A DNA stretch of 64,000 bases from a virus, in IMG/VR virus record IMGVR_UViG_3300037245_001419, positions 124,001 to 188,000 of that record. The stretch is one strand, 5' to 3'. The notes under the pieces were generated by a model. That model was given only the letters and a program-made list of their open reading frames with translations, searched no databases and was not told where the DNA came from. The position numbers and the translations under genes were made by a program. This document shows, one piece after another, positions 1 to 9,918 of this stretch; the first letter of the stretch is position 1; each line of letters begins with the position of its first letter.

Positions 1-2
1 CA

Positions 3-1997
3 GAGACTTCAGTTTACCCCTTAAGTGCAGACGGTGACAATACAAAAACATATAATAGAATAGTATACCCAACTAAAGATAATATTATAAAAGAGTTATT
101 CCCAGCGACAGTTTTTAATAGTGATCCTTTACACTTACTACGTAAAGGCCCTGGTGCAAATGTGAGAATACTAGAATACTACCCTATTAGCGTTCCATTT
201 AGAGATCAAGTTCTTGCACTAGGAACTTCTGCAGAAAGCTTAACAGACGTTAGAGCAGCAGAATTTTGGAAGTATACAGTTAATACTTTTACTGCAACTA
301 CAATGGATCTAAATATGTTATCATCAGATTTCGATTCATCAACAGCGACATGGAATACTGAAGTTGACAACGTTAGCGCCAATATGTCAGACACTAATTT
401 TACAGGTTTATCAGTCCATGACAATCTTGAATTTGCAAGATGGGAAATAACAGACAAAGACATTATTAAATCATGGATGATTCCAACCACATCAGCAAAT
501 AATAAAGGCGTAGTTACAAAGTATGAAGTTGAATCTTCACCAGTTACAGAAGGCCCATATTTTTCGTCGTTGGAAACAACATTGGGAAATGAAACTAGAC
601 CAGCATTTGTTATTAACACTAATTTTATTCTAGGTGGTGAACAAATTTGGACTGGTGCAATAAATTCTAACTGGTCTAATCCTGGAAACTGGCAAAATAA
701 TGAAATACCAAGCATAGGATCAGTAGCAGCTTTTGATGGTGGTGTGTCAACAGTCCCATGTGTATTAGACTCAAACCAATCAGTATATAACCTAACATCA
801 AATGCAGGTAGTGGAAGTATAAACTTATCGTCATTCGATTTGACAATTGAGGGTAGTATTTGTGACTTTAATGGATTCAGTTCATTGACACAAGAAACAG
901 GAGGCAAATTAATATTAATAAACTCATGCGTATTAAATCTAGGTCAAGAATTTGCTACCGCATCTTTGCAAACATTGGAAATAACAGAAAATGCACATGT
1001 AAATTATTTCGCAGATAAATCTCTGAGATTGACTGAAAACTTTAATGTCAGTGGTACATTTATGATGCATTCTAATCTTACATTAGATGGGGCGCAATCA
1101 TCGTTTGGTGAAAATGCAATTATAGATTCTGAAAGATCTGGTTCTACAGCATTGTACACAATAACATTATTCGGTGGTTCACTTTCAAACACAGGCACTT
1201 TAAATACTAAAGTTCATTATACTTTTTCTGATAATGTAATAACTGGAAGATTTTATGGGGGAAAAGTATCAGTATCTAACGATGGCAGTCCTTTCGCTTC
1301 AACTACAACTATGACATTTGGAGATGGACAACATACATACCTTGATGGCCTCTTTATTAATAGCTCTCAACAAGGTAGCTTATTAGTAATAGATGCCTCA
1401 GCCAACGACCCAGATATATTAATGTTACAGGGATCAGGATTACTTACAATAGCAACAGGTTTTCCACCTGAAGATGAACTTATATTTTTAATGGGATCAA
1501 AAGATTGGATAATATCTACAGACCAACTAGATTTAGCATTTGTAGATAGTTTCGATTTAGGTGGAGGTGGTGGTTTTTACGTAAATGGTGATACTACTAG
1601 TATAATGTCCCCACTAACAGATATCATAATGCCACCATTAACAATAAATTCATCAACTGAAGTAATTGATATTAATAATAACATATACACACAAAACTTT
1701 ACAATGAATATAGGGTCAACAGTTAATTTTAATCACTTTAATATTAGTGCAGTTGATGCAATCAATATATCAGGAAATTCAGACTCAGTAAATCTATTAT
1801 CTGGAACTTCTCTCGCAGCATCTAACATAAATATTGTTGGAGATCCTTTAGATTATATAGACTTATCGACTGAAGAGTTTTGGTATATAAGTGCATCAGA
1901 TACATTAGATGTTGTTCATGTTGATTTAAAATCTTCAGATGCATCTGGTGGTGTAACTGGTATAGCAATAAGATCAAATGATTTGGGAGAACCATAA
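3..1997 (+). CDS. tail/baseplate-associated structural protein (5' partial)
   Basis: The reading frame is open from the first bases of the window, so the gene starts upstream; the GTG at 162 is internal. About 664 residues are visible. The first part is mixed alpha/beta; it then enters a segment WTGAINSNWSNPGNW followed by a Ser/Thr/Asn/Gly-rich beta-type region with irregular repeats, a layout seen in beta-solenoid surface proteins. It ends in a TAATG overlap with the tail protein downstream, so the two are translationally coupled. Its place before a P2 gpI-like protein and a fibre suggests a tail-tip or baseplate appendage. Family not recognised; structural role is inference from context. 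Confidence 0.85.
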   Translation, partial: ETSVYPLSADGDNTKTYNRIVYPTKDNIIKELFPATVFNSDPLHLLRKGPGANVRILEYYPISVPFRDQVLALGTSAESLTDVRAAEFWKYTVNTFTATTMDLNMLSSDFDSSTATWNTEVDNVSANMSDTNFTGLSVHDNLEFARWEITDKDIIKSWMIPTTSANNKGVVTKYEVESSPVTEGPYFSSLETTLGNETRPAFVINTNFILGGEQIWTGAINSNWSNPGNWQNNEIPSIGSVAAFDGGVSTVPCVLDSNQSVYNLTSNAGSGSINLSSFDLTIEGSICDFNGFSSLTQETGGKLILINSCVLNLGQEFATASLQTLEITENAHVNYFADKSLRLTENFNVSGTFMMHSNLTLDGAQSSFGENAIIDSERSGSTALYTITLFGGSLSNTGTLNTKVHYTFSDNVITGRFYGGKVSVSNDGSPFASTTTMTFGDGQHTYLDGLFINSSQQGSLLVIDASANDPDILMLQGSGLLTIATGFPPEDELIFLMGSKDWIISTDQLDLAFVDSFDLGGGGGFYVNGDTTSIMSPLTDIIMPPLTINSSTEVIDINNNIYTQNFTMNIGSTVNFNHFNISAVDAINISGNSDSVNLLSGTSLAASNINIVGDPLDYIDLSTEEFWYISASDTLDVVHVDLKSSDASGGVTGIAIRSNDLGEP

Positions 1998-3196
1998 TGC
2001 CACAAAATATTAATTGGGATTTCCAACAGAATACAGACATATATCCACCAGTAATTACATTTTCTAATTCTCAACCAGAATCTAAAATGATTATAGAGGG
2101 TACAGGATCTGTACATGTTAGAATAAAAGATAGTAACCCTATTGGGACAAGTATTAATATTATCACTTCCGCTGGATTTGTCCTTACATCGGAAAGTTTA
2201 GGTGAAATAGATTACAGCAGTTTTGTTGAAGTTGCTGTAAATGATGTCGAGTTCGATGTCATTAACATTTCAGCAAGTGGTGACGTTATAGTTTCAGCAA
2301 GTGATATCTATGACAACAGCACAACAGCAGCTGACGGTAAATGGTACTTTAGTTGTGTAGACCCTTTAGATGATTCTTTAGATAATAACAGACTTATAAA
2401 CTTAACAAACTTCTTACCTCAACACTTGGTTGAATCTGAAGTGTTTGATTTTATGAAGTTCTTTCAAGACTATGAAAATACAATGTATGAAGTTGGTAAT
2501 GATTGTGAAGGTCATTGTCATATATCTATCCTTAAAAAGATAGAAAGGCTAACCACATTACACGACGCAGATACGATAGATGAAGAATATATCCAATTTC
2601 TAGCCTCTTTTATGGGATATGATGGACTGGACGTAAACAGAACTGACATTGGATCGTTTAGAGTTGGTGATGTCGATGCAGATGATATTGATAACCTTAC
2701 ACCGGATCAAATTTGTACCTTAGAAAAACAAGAGGGAGAATACCTACGATTTGTAGTAAGAAACTTACCAAACTGGTATAGAATAAAAACTACAGATAAT
2801 GCGGTCAAGATAGCATTATTTTCATTTGGTATCATCGGAGAGCTTGAAACACTTTTTACAAATGACTATGATGAAAACTGGCTTGCTGAAGATAAAAAAG
2901 ATGGTGTTGATATATCAACTGAATTTGGCGTAAATCGTCAAGACTATTTTCCATCACCACACTTTGTAATCGTAGTAGATACTAAAATAACCCTCCCAAA
3001 CTGGATCAATAATATTGATCGAGTAAAAGACGCTGTTAATTCAATAAGACCCATAAATACTGTATTTGAAGGTATAAACTCTCGATACGATATGGATCTT
3101 ATAACAGTAGGTCTTAATGGTAATGGTGCCCAAGCTGGCGTAATGATCAAAAACAACATTCAAGTAGCGTGGAACAAACCATCAGCTAATTTATAA
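1997..3196 (+). CDS. tail protein related to P2 gpI (baseplate wedge)
   Basis: 399 residues. From about residue 135 the protein reads like phage tail protein I: NFLPQHLVESEVFDFMKFF, then helices with IEYIQFLASFMGYDG-like text, an acidic linker, ENYLRF-type LRFVVRNLPNWYRIK, and a C-terminal HFVIVVDT followed by a segment ending in IRPINTVFEG. In P2 the homologue sits at the outer end of the baseplate wedge and holds the fibre, which agrees with the fibre gene immediately downstream. The first 130 residues are an extra beta-rich domain. The start ATG overlaps the previous stop (TAATG). A late promoter TATAAATA overlaps its own stop codon. Confidence 0.75.
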   Translation: MPQNINWDFQQNTDIYPPVITFSNSQPESKMIIEGTGSVHVRIKDSNPIGTSINIITSAGFVLTSESLGEIDYSSFVEVAVNDVEFDVINISASGDVIVSASDIYDNSTTAADGKWYFSCVDPLDDSLDNNRLINLTNFLPQHLVESEVFDFMKFFQDYENTMYEVGNDCEGHCHISILKKIERLTTLHDADTIDEEYIQFLASFMGYDGLDVNRTDIGSFRVGDVDADDIDNLTPDQICTLEKQEGEYLRFVVRNLPNWYRIKTTDNAVKIALFSFGIIGELETLFTNDYDENWLAEDKKDGVDISTEFGVNRQDYFPSPHFVIVVDTKITLPNWINNIDRVKDAVNSIRPINTVFEGINSRYDMDLITVGLNGNGAQAGVMIKNNIQVAWNKPSANL

Positions 3197-3199
3197 ATA
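3192..3199 (+). promoter_or_regulatory. T4-type late promoter TATAAATA
   Basis: Exact TATAAATA overlapping the TAA of the upstream tail gene, 38 bp before the fibre start. In T4 this -10 box is read by the gp55/gp33/gp45-modified polymerase. Confidence 0.75.
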
Positions 3200-3236
3200 A
3201 TAATAAATACAATAAGATATTGACCAGGAGTTATAC

Positions 3237-6200
3237 ATGGCAGATGTTATAATCACATCAGCAGGATTGGATGCAGTAATTAATCAATCATTACCGAAGT
3301 TTTCCATTAAATATTTTTTGCCTATATATGACCAAAGAATAGATCCTGAAATACATACAGCACTAAGTGCAGGGCTTGCCACAGACGTGATCCCTTTGTT
3401 AAACGCAGCATCTAGTGCAGATACACACGAAACATTAATAGGTGAAAAACTATGGAACTTTGAAAATATAGGTTTCACCTCTGCGTACGATTTGAATGAT
3501 AGCGAATACTTTGTGTATGAAGAATCAGGTACTTCAGTTAACCTTGTAACTGGACTTGTTCAAACAACATCTCAATCAGATACAGCACCTATAAACATTT
3601 TAGTAGATAACGCAGATCCACTTATTATTCACCCACTAAGCAATATGGTGAGTGGAACCAATATACCGGAAGCAAAATATAATAATGTTCCTGGTGATTT
3701 TTTCTACAACTCGCCTGTAGAGATAATCTCATCTGCATCAGAAGTATCACAGATTGCAGATAGAGATCTATTATGGGGTGGGGTAGTATATGCCCCAGCA
3801 AACCCAACACCAGACAATCAGATTGCGACATTTCAAGCAACTGTTGGTATAAAGAACGGTAGCCTTAAATTTAACAAGGGCGCTTTTTATATACAGAAAT
3901 TGCTTAGTGATGGAACAACAGATAACACGTATAATCCAGTGTTATTTGGTGAAGTATTATTCAATAAGACTCAATATGTTAGAACTGATGGTAATGGATC
4001 AGGATCAGTAGATATAACTCTAGCATTAGATTTTATTATAGACCCAGGAAATGAATTATTTATAGCTACAGATGACTGGGTTAAAACACCGCCAGTATCA
4101 GGCGCTCAGAACGGCTTATTTTATCACGGTGATGTAGCTATAGGTACATCAGGATTTAGTGGCTCATGGGAACCTAGAGCTGGTTTAGAGATAACAAAAG
4201 AAAATGAACCACAACTAAAGTTAACCAAAGATTATACTTCTAAATCTGCTACATTTGAAGTATTAGATTCTGGTGCATTGCACATAGAAACATCAGGATC
4301 AGCACCAAATTTATCATTTGGTTTTGGAACCTCTGCGAGTGGCAATGCTTCAATAGCTATGGGTTATGAGACATCAGCAGATGACTTTGCGTCATTTGCA
4401 ACAGGATATAACACTGCAGCACTTAGTGTGCATGATACCGCAATGGGCTATGTTACTCTTGCATACGGATCTAATTCATTTGCAATTTGTGATAGAACCA
4501 TAGCAGAAGGTGGTAATAGTGTTGCAATGGGATCTCTAGCTGTTGCAGCAGGTCTTACTTCTTTTTGTCATGGGAGTAATGTATTTACATCAGCACCTAG
4601 AAGTGCTATTATTGGCGCTTCTTCTAGTATCATATCAGCTACAGGATCTGGTAGTTCTATATTGGGAGGCCAAAACCATAGCATAGATAATAATTTTAGT
4701 GTAATTGCATCTGGTGCACGATGTAATATAATTAGTGGTGGTCAATACGGATCTATATTTGGTAGTTGGAGCAGTTCTATTTCTGCAGAGTCTGAATATT
4801 CTTCTATAATTAGTGGTCAATTAAATACAATTGAAAACAACTCTTTGAGATCTACCATAATAAACGGTCGTAATAATACAATTAATTTTAACTGTACTGA
4901 TGCAACAATCATTGGCGGTCAAGATCATATTATAGATAATGGAGTGGAAGGTTCATCTATTATTGGTGGCTTTAATAATTTAATATCACAAGATGCAGAA
5001 AATTCATCAATTCTAGGTGGTGAAAATAACTTTAACTATGGTTTCAACTCTTCTGTAGTTGGTGGTAAACAAAACCTCATATCAACAGATGCATTATTTA
5101 GCTCAGTAATAGGTGGTCAACATAATGCAATTAAATCTACCAACAATAATTCACAAATTATTGGCGGTCAGTATAATACTATTGAAGATGGAGCCAGTGG
5201 ACAAAATATTATAATATCTGGTAAATTGAACACTATAAAGGATTATCCAACTGGTGGACTTAACAGTAATTATGGATTTATATCTAGCTCTGTTTATGCA
5301 AGCTCTTTTGGTTATAGCAATTCGATGATTAATGCTAGTTATTCTGTAGTATATGGTCACTCTAATAACGTAATAGGGCCTTATAATACTATAGGTACAG
5401 ATGCTGGTGCTGATAGTATATCTCGTTTTAGTAATGTAATTGGAGAGGGTAACTCAGTATCTGCATCTAACAATCTTGCTATCGTTGGGTCGTATACTGA
5501 TTTTAAAGACATAAGTAACTCAACAATAATTGGGGATAATAACTGGGGATGGTGGCAGAAAGATGTTGCTGGTATTCCACCTTCATTTACATATGATAAA
5601 AGTCATATGTTTGGTGATCATAACTCTGTATACGGCAATACCGTAAGCGCACCTGACAACAAATCATATATATTTGGAGAAGATAATTTCCAATACGGGT
5701 CAAATGGAATGCTGTTAGGATTTGGCCTTCACCCTGGAACATTAGGATTTGATGAAGGTTCTGGAAACTGGACTTCTCCTTCGAAATCTCATGCAGCTAG
5801 TCATTATTTTGACGCTATAACAATTGGTTGTGAACAAATAAATGCAACAGTATCACCATCAGTTAATTATCTCAATCTTTATATGCCTCAAGGTTATATT
5901 GATCAGTATGCAGGTAATGACATAACAATACGTGCAGAAAATAATGTGAACATCACTTCAGACTCTGGTGACATTGTTCTAACCCCTAATAACAATGTCA
6001 GTATAGACGGTGATCTTAATGTTACTGGATCAATTACCACTGGTGGCGGCATACAAACTGTTCACCGACAGTTCATAACACAAAATACCGGAACTAGAGA
6101 TCTTAACTTTGCTATAGGCGTACCACTGTGGGACGATATAAATATTATTTCATTCGATTGTATGCTAGGATCTGAAAGTGATGACATATCTGCAGCAGAC

Positions 6201-6389
6201 CTCAGATGGATTCCTGGTGGGTTTACTGGCGGTGGCCCAGCACCACAGGTTGCAGGGTACAAATTTTTTAATTGGACTGCCCATAAAAATGGATCAGGTT
6301 TTCCTGAAATAAAGATTCAAGATAGAGGGCCGGATGTGAACAAAGCCGACACACCGTATTTAATATCTATGACATATGTATTAATATAA
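3237..6389 (+). CDS. long tail fibre / receptor-binding protein with YadA-like repeat shaft
   Basis: 1050 residues, the largest protein in the window. The start is fixed by AGGAG at 3226-3230. Residues about 1-350 are an N-terminal attachment region. Residues about 360-450 contain YadA/LbR-type turns (SVAMGSLAVAAG, SIAMGYETSADD), and about 460-700 carry a long series of S-x-I-x-GG-x-N-x-I turns (SSIIGGFNNLIS, SSVIGGQHNAIK), the pattern of a left-handed parallel beta-roll in trimeric adhesins. A coil-like DNDITIRAENNVNITS stretch precedes a C-terminal domain of about 130 residues that would bind the receptor. Host recognition is inferred from this architecture and from its place after the baseplate genes. 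Confidence 0.85.
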   Translation: MADVIITSAGLDAVINQSLPKFSIKYFLPIYDQRIDPEIHTALSAGLATDVIPLLNAASSADTHETLIGEKLWNFENIGFTSAYDLNDSEYFVYEESGTSVNLVTGLVQTTSQSDTAPINILVDNADPLIIHPLSNMVSGTNIPEAKYNNVPGDFFYNSPVEIISSASEVSQIADRDLLWGGVVYAPANPTPDNQIATFQATVGIKNGSLKFNKGAFYIQKLLSDGTTDNTYNPVLFGEVLFNKTQYVRTDGNGSGSVDITLALDFIIDPGNELFIATDDWVKTPPVSGAQNGLFYHGDVAIGTSGFSGSWEPRAGLEITKENEPQLKLTKDYTSKSATFEVLDSGALHIETSGSAPNLSFGFGTSASGNASIAMGYETSADDFASFATGYNTAALSVHDTAMGYVTLAYGSNSFAICDRTIAEGGNSVAMGSLAVAAGLTSFCHGSNVFTSAPRSAIIGASSSIISATGSGSSILGGQNHSIDNNFSVIASGARCNIISGGQYGSIFGSWSSSISAESEYSSIISGQLNTIENNSLRSTIINGRNNTINFNCTDATIIGGQDHIIDNGVEGSSIIGGFNNLISQDAENSSILGGENNFNYGFNSSVVGGKQNLISTDALFSSVIGGQHNAIKSTNNNSQIIGGQYNTIEDGASGQNIIISGKLNTIKDYPTGGLNSNYGFISSSVYASSFGYSNSMINASYSVVYGHSNNVIGPYNTIGTDAGADSISRFSNVIGEGNSVSASNNLAIVGSYTDFKDISNSTIIGDNNWGWWQKDVAGIPPSFTYDKSHMFGDHNSVYGNTVSAPDNKSYIFGEDNFQYGSNGMLLGFGLHPGTLGFDEGSGNWTSPSKSHAASHYFDAITIGCEQINATVSPSVNYLNLYMPQGYIDQYAGNDITIRAENNVNITSDSGDIVLTPNNNVSIDGDLNVTGSITTGGGIQTVHRQFITQNTGTRDLNFAIGVPLWDDINIISFDCMLGSESDDISAADLRWIPGGFTGGGPAPQVAGYKFFNWTAHKNGSGFPEIKIQDRGPDVNKADTPYLISMTYVLI

Positions 6390-6392
6390 ATA
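6385..6392 (+). promoter_or_regulatory. T4-type late promoter TATAAATA
   Basis: Exact match overlapping the fibre gene stop. It lies just upstream of the hairpin at 6401-6424 and would serve the genes from 6453 if that terminator is leaky. Confidence 0.6.
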
Positions 6393-6400
6393 AAAATAAA

Positions 6401-6424
6401 AGGTTGCTTGAAATATAGCAACCT
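6401..6424 (+). terminator. hairpin terminator after the fibre gene
   Basis: Inverted repeat AGGTTGC / GCAACCT with a 10-base loop followed by TCTTTAAATT. Confidence 0.7.
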
Positions 6425-6452
6425 TCTTTAAATTGAAAACAAAGGAATTGAA

Positions 6453-6884
6453 ATGATTGAATTAACACACGAAGAGTGGTTTAAAATCTATATGATTTTA
6501 GATAATCTCGAACCATCACAAAAATACCACAAAAACTTTTTATTATTTGTAGAATCATGGAAACAGATACTGCAATACACAATGAAAGTTTATGTATCAG
6601 CATCAGAATCCATCCAATACGATCCAGATTCAGATTTTTACCAGTATAAAGAAGCATTCTTATCACTAGACAATGATGAAGAAGCCATCAGCGAATTAAA
6701 TAAAAGTCACTTAGACCTTATCCAAGAAGTCAACTCATTAAATAACGAGATAACTGCAATAGTTAAATCTGTAGTATCCTTTCAAAACATATTAATACCA
6801 AGACACCTTGTACCAGAATTAGACGAAGAAATAATGCAAGTACTATCAGTATTAATAGAGGGGTACGAAGATGAAAAAAATTAA
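6453..6884 (+). CDS. unknown protein, possible fibre accessory
   Basis: 143 residues, acidic and mostly helical, with a central region (SELNKSHLDLIQEVNSLNNEI) of heptad character. AAAGGAATTG precedes the ATG. It follows the fibre gene and overlaps the next gene by 14 bases, so the pair is probably translated together. In T4-like phages fibre chaperones often occupy this spot, but I see no sequence match to one. Confidence 0.8.
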   Translation: MIELTHEEWFKIYMILDNLEPSQKYHKNFLLFVESWKQILQYTMKVYVSASESIQYDPDSDFYQYKEAFLSLDNDEEAISELNKSHLDLIQEVNSLNNEITAIVKSVVSFQNILIPRHLVPELDEEIMQVLSVLIEGYEDEKN

Positions 6885-7350
6885 AATAACCAGAAGAATG
6901 TTTATGAGAATGTATATGTTATTTTTCATGACATCATTTCATAATAAAGATGGAATGTTCCAATACTATTTAACTAAAAATATTACGTTAATGGAAGATG
7001 AACATGAACGACTCGTCAAGCTAAATAACGCAGGTCTAGTATCTCCTAAAATGCAAGAGTATATCGTCAAGAAAGAAGCCATGGTGAAAGAATGGATTGA
7101 CAACGGGAACGTTATAGATGACTTGATTAAGCATAAAGAGTTTAAAGAATTACTTAATACATATAAAGATGAAATCTATAACTATGATGTTAATAATAAT
7201 AAAATAAATTCATTCTTGATTGAGGAAGATGAGTACGAATTAGTACCAATTCCATATCGTTATATCCCATCTGAAGTAGAACGAGAACTATTTGAATTTT
7301 TATATATGATCATTGAAGAAGATATTGGTCATCTTATTGGGAGAGCTTAA
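6871..7350 (+). CDS. unknown protein, possible fibre accessory
   Basis: 159 residues, helical and charged; the start ATG lies 7 bases after GAGGGG inside the end of the previous gene. No recognisable domain. Tight coupling to 6453-6884 and to the glycosyltransferase at 7353. Confidence 0.8.
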   Translation: MKKIKITRRMFMRMYMLFFMTSFHNKDGMFQYYLTKNITLMEDEHERLVKLNNAGLVSPKMQEYIVKKEAMVKEWIDNGNVIDDLIKHKEFKELLNTYKDEIYNYDVNNNKINSFLIEEDEYELVPIPYRYIPSEVERELFEFLYMIIEEDIGHLIGRA

Positions 7351-7352
7351 TT

Positions 7353-8156
7353 ATGATTAACTACAATGAACTACTAGAAACTTCAAAACAAAAGTTTCAA
7401 GAGAATAACGGTAATGTATTTACTGAGTATTATAACTTCAATAAAGAAGGATCAAATGCTATCGCAATCAACAATATACATAATTTTGATTCTATCCCAA
7501 TAACAGATCATCAAAAAGAATTATGTAGTAAGATCACATTGGCAACTTCAATAATGAATCGTGAATCCCATTTGATGGAATCACTTAAGACCTGGATTAA
7601 ATTTCCATTTAAGAAGATTGTCATAGTTGATTGGTCTAGCGACAAACCGATAACTGAAAGCATCAAAGAACATTATGGTATTGATTATAAAACTTTAGAT
7701 GAACGAATAGAAATTCATCGTGTGTCAGATCAAAAATATTACGAACATGCTTTAGCTCGTAATGAGAAAATGAAACACACAGAAGGATGGGTACTCAGTA
7801 TCGACTCAGATATATTGCTATCTCCAAGATTCGGAAGATGTATCTGTCTAGGCGATAATAAAAAACTCATTTACAAAAACGATAGAAATAAAAATGACAA
7901 AGCTCTATATGGAACAACATTATTTCATAAAGACGAGTTTGATGCAGTGGGTGGTTGCAATACAAAATTCCATGGTTGGGGGTCAGAAGACACTACTCTA
8001 TTTGCAGATATGATTGACAACGGATGTAAGACTAGACTGTTAGTCGCTCATACAATGTTTCATATCCCTCACAGTGATTATGAGCGAGCAATTAATACCA
8101 AGCATGACGACATTTATGAAAGTTTAGCTAATAATAACGCCAGATTGGTAGAATAA
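7353..8156 (+). CDS. GT-A glycosyltransferase (galactosyltransferase-like)
   Basis: 267 residues. The core reads ITLATSIMNR, then IVIVDWSSD, an aspartate-rich metal site LSIDSDI near residue 150, and GWGSEDTTLFADM near residue 210, the arrangement of GT-A enzymes with a galactosyltransferase-type C-terminal motif. These bind a nucleotide-sugar through the DxD-like site and transfer the sugar in the cytoplasm. The acceptor is unknown. It opens the sugar cluster and is followed by a perfect 16-bp stem terminator. Confidence 0.85.
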   Translation: MINYNELLETSKQKFQENNGNVFTEYYNFNKEGSNAIAINNIHNFDSIPITDHQKELCSKITLATSIMNRESHLMESLKTWIKFPFKKIVIVDWSSDKPITESIKEHYGIDYKTLDERIEIHRVSDQKYYEHALARNEKMKHTEGWVLSIDSDILLSPRFGRCICLGDNKKLIYKNDRNKNDKALYGTTLFHKDEFDAVGGCNTKFHGWGSEDTTLFADMIDNGCKTRLLVAHTMFHIPHSDYERAINTKHDDIYESLANNNARLVE

Positions 8157-8166
8157 AAGCCCTTTT

Positions 8167-8201
8167 GTACTTTAGTCAATAAAAATTATTGACTAAAGTA
8201 C
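8167..8201 (+). terminator. terminator built from an inverted decamer pair
   Basis: Perfect 16-bp stem, GTACTTTAGTCAATAA paired with TTATTGACTAAAGTAC around a 3-base loop, followed by ATTTTGTTT. Both arms contain the ACTTTAGT core of the interspersed decamer. Confidence 0.85.
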
Positions 8202-8251
8202 ATTTTGTTTATATACTGAGTTAATAACTTGAATTAATGTGTCGGAGCATT

Positions 8252-8986
8252 ATGAATATTGAAAAGATACAGGAAGATTCCCTTGAGATAATCATCCCAT
8301 TATACAATTTAGGTCATCACCTAAAGGAATGTCTCACTTCAGTTTACAATAGTGAATCATCCCTACAATTTACAGTGACAATAGTCGATGACTGCAGCAC
8401 TGACGACTCTCTTGCAGTAGCTAGAAAATTAGCAATGGAACTAATTGATCACCCAGGACACAGACTCACTTCAGTTTACTCGAACCCGAAAAACGTACAC
8501 TTGTCAGCCACTAGAAATATTGCTTTAGCTCGTACATCATCTACGCTAATCATATGTCTTGATGCAGACGACATGATTCCACCAAATTACATTGAAGACA
8601 ATTATAAAAACATTTTAGAGCATGATGTAGATATTTCTTACACCAACTCACAATGCTTTGGTACATCATCACAGTTATTAACCTGGCCTGAGTTCAGTAT
8701 AGACCTAATTCGAGAGTCCCCATTCATCAATTGTTCTGCAATGTATAAACGAAACGTATGGGACAAGGCAGGGCCGTATGATGAGACTATGAAGTTAGGT
8801 TGGGAAGACTACGACTTCTGGCTTTCAGCAGCGAAGAGAGGCTTCAAGTTTAGGAAATGCAACACTACTTATTTAGCCTACAGACAATCAGAATCATCCA
8901 TGATCAACACTACAAATGAACAAGCAAATCAATTTAAGATCCGTGAACATTTAAGAGAAAAGCACCCAGCTTTTTATAGAGGTTAA
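8252..8986 (+). CDS. family 2 glycosyltransferase
   Basis: 244 residues from the ATG at 8252, chosen because CGGAG lies at 8243-8247; an ATG at 8237 has no ribosome site. Classical GT2: LEIIIPLYNLGHHLKECLTS near the N-terminus, IVDDCSTDDS nucleotide site, RNIALA, the DxD-type ICLDADD near residue 110, and the catalytic-loop GWEDYDFW near residue 190. Sugar and acceptor cannot be read from sequence. Confidence 0.92.
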   Translation: MNIEKIQEDSLEIIIPLYNLGHHLKECLTSVYNSESSLQFTVTIVDDCSTDDSLAVARKLAMELIDHPGHRLTSVYSNPKNVHLSATRNIALARTSSTLIICLDADDMIPPNYIEDNYKNILEHDVDISYTNSQCFGTSSQLLTWPEFSIDLIRESPFINCSAMYKRNVWDKAGPYDETMKLGWEDYDFWLSAAKRGFKFRKCNTTYLAYRQSESSMINTTNEQANQFKIREHLREKHPAFYRG

Positions 8987-8987
8987 T

Positions 8988-9188
8988 ATGTCAGAAAATA
9001 TTTATGATATGAAATTGCACGATGAAATAAGCTTAAATAGTTTTGTCACAATTCGTCGAGTACCTGGTGGTTGGCTTTATATAGACTTTAGTTCTTGCTC
9101 ACCAAACTCTTCTGTTACATCTACATTTGTACCATCCAACTCGGAATTTACAGGATATAACCAGGACAAAAATGAAAAACATGAATAA
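8988..9188 (+). CDS. small conserved-type phage protein
   Basis: 66 residues, MSENIYDMKLHDEISLN then RRVPGGWLYIDFS and TFVPSNSEF. This pattern of a short hydrophilic head with a VPGGW-Y turn is common in small phage proteins of unknown function. It starts two bases after the preceding stop and overlaps the next gene by 17 bases. Confidence 0.75.
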   Translation: MSENIYDMKLHDEISLNSFVTIRRVPGGWLYIDFSSCSPNSSVTSTFVPSNSEFTGYNQDKNEKHE

Positions 9189-9918
9189 TATTATACAAAG
9201 CCTATGGATAGGCCCAAAACTGTCAGTGATGGAACAACTATGCATCAAATCATTCTTAGCAAACGGACACGAGTTCCACCTTTACTGCTACAATGAAATA
9301 GAGAATGTCCCAGAAGGTACAACTATATGCGACGGTAACGAGATTCTACCAGAATCAGAAGTATTTTCATATCAAGTGGGGCCTGGAAAAGGTTCGTACT
9401 CAGCATTCTCAAACTACTTTAGATATAAAATGCTAGAAATGAAAGGTGGATGGTGGGTGGATACTGACATCATTTGCCTAAAACCATTTGATCACAAAGG
9501 TGAATTCGTATTCAGCTCTGAGATTACACACGAAAACACGCAACACACCACAAGTTCAGTAATCAAAGCCCCAGCAGGAAATGACTTTAGTTACTACTGC
9601 TATAATATCTGTGCAGATCAAGATAAAAAGACTCTTGAATGGGGTACAGTTGGCCCTAAATTAGTCAAAGGAGCAGTAGAGTTCTTCGAAATGGAAGCAT
9701 ATGTTCAAGAACCCCATGTTTTTTGCCCTCTAGGATACCAACACGCCCCTTTAATTGTACAAGAAGGCATTGACATTGACTTCCCAGAAGAGACCTATGC
9801 GGTGCACCTATGGAACGAAATGTGGAGACGGCACGGCATCGACAAAGAAAAGAAATACGATGAGTCAACAATATACGAACAACTAAAGTCACGTTACGGA
9901 GTAACCAATGATAACTGA
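9172..9918 (+). CDS. GT32-like glycosyltransferase (sugar-binding DXD family)
   Basis: 248 residues from ATG 9172, with AGGA seven bases upstream; a longer frame back to 9127 lacks a ribosome site. NIIQSLWIGPKLS, then SAFSNYFRYKMLEMKGGWWVDTDIICLKPFD around residues 80-110, which is the hallmark of DXD-sugar transferases (initiating hexosyl- and GlcNAc-type enzymes). A C-terminal HLWNEMW is also typical. It overlaps the next gene by 11 bases. Confidence 0.9.
   Translation: MKNMNNIIQSLWIGPKLSVMEQLCIKSFLANGHEFHLYCYNEIENVPEGTTICDGNEILPESEVFSYQVGPGKGSYSAFSNYFRYKMLEMKGGWWVDTDIICLKPFDHKGEFVFSSEITHENTQHTTSSVIKAPAGNDFSYYCYNICADQDKKTLEWGTVGPKLVKGAVEFFEMEAYVQEPHVFCPLGYQHAPLIVQEGIDIDFPEETYAVHLWNEMWRRHGIDKEKKYDESTIYEQLKSRYGVTNDN

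Noticed and set aside
206-907. Leftward ORF of 233 residues opposite the first structural gene
   Set aside because: It is the exact shadow of a strongly coding + strand frame that runs through the whole region; no ribosome site and no homology.
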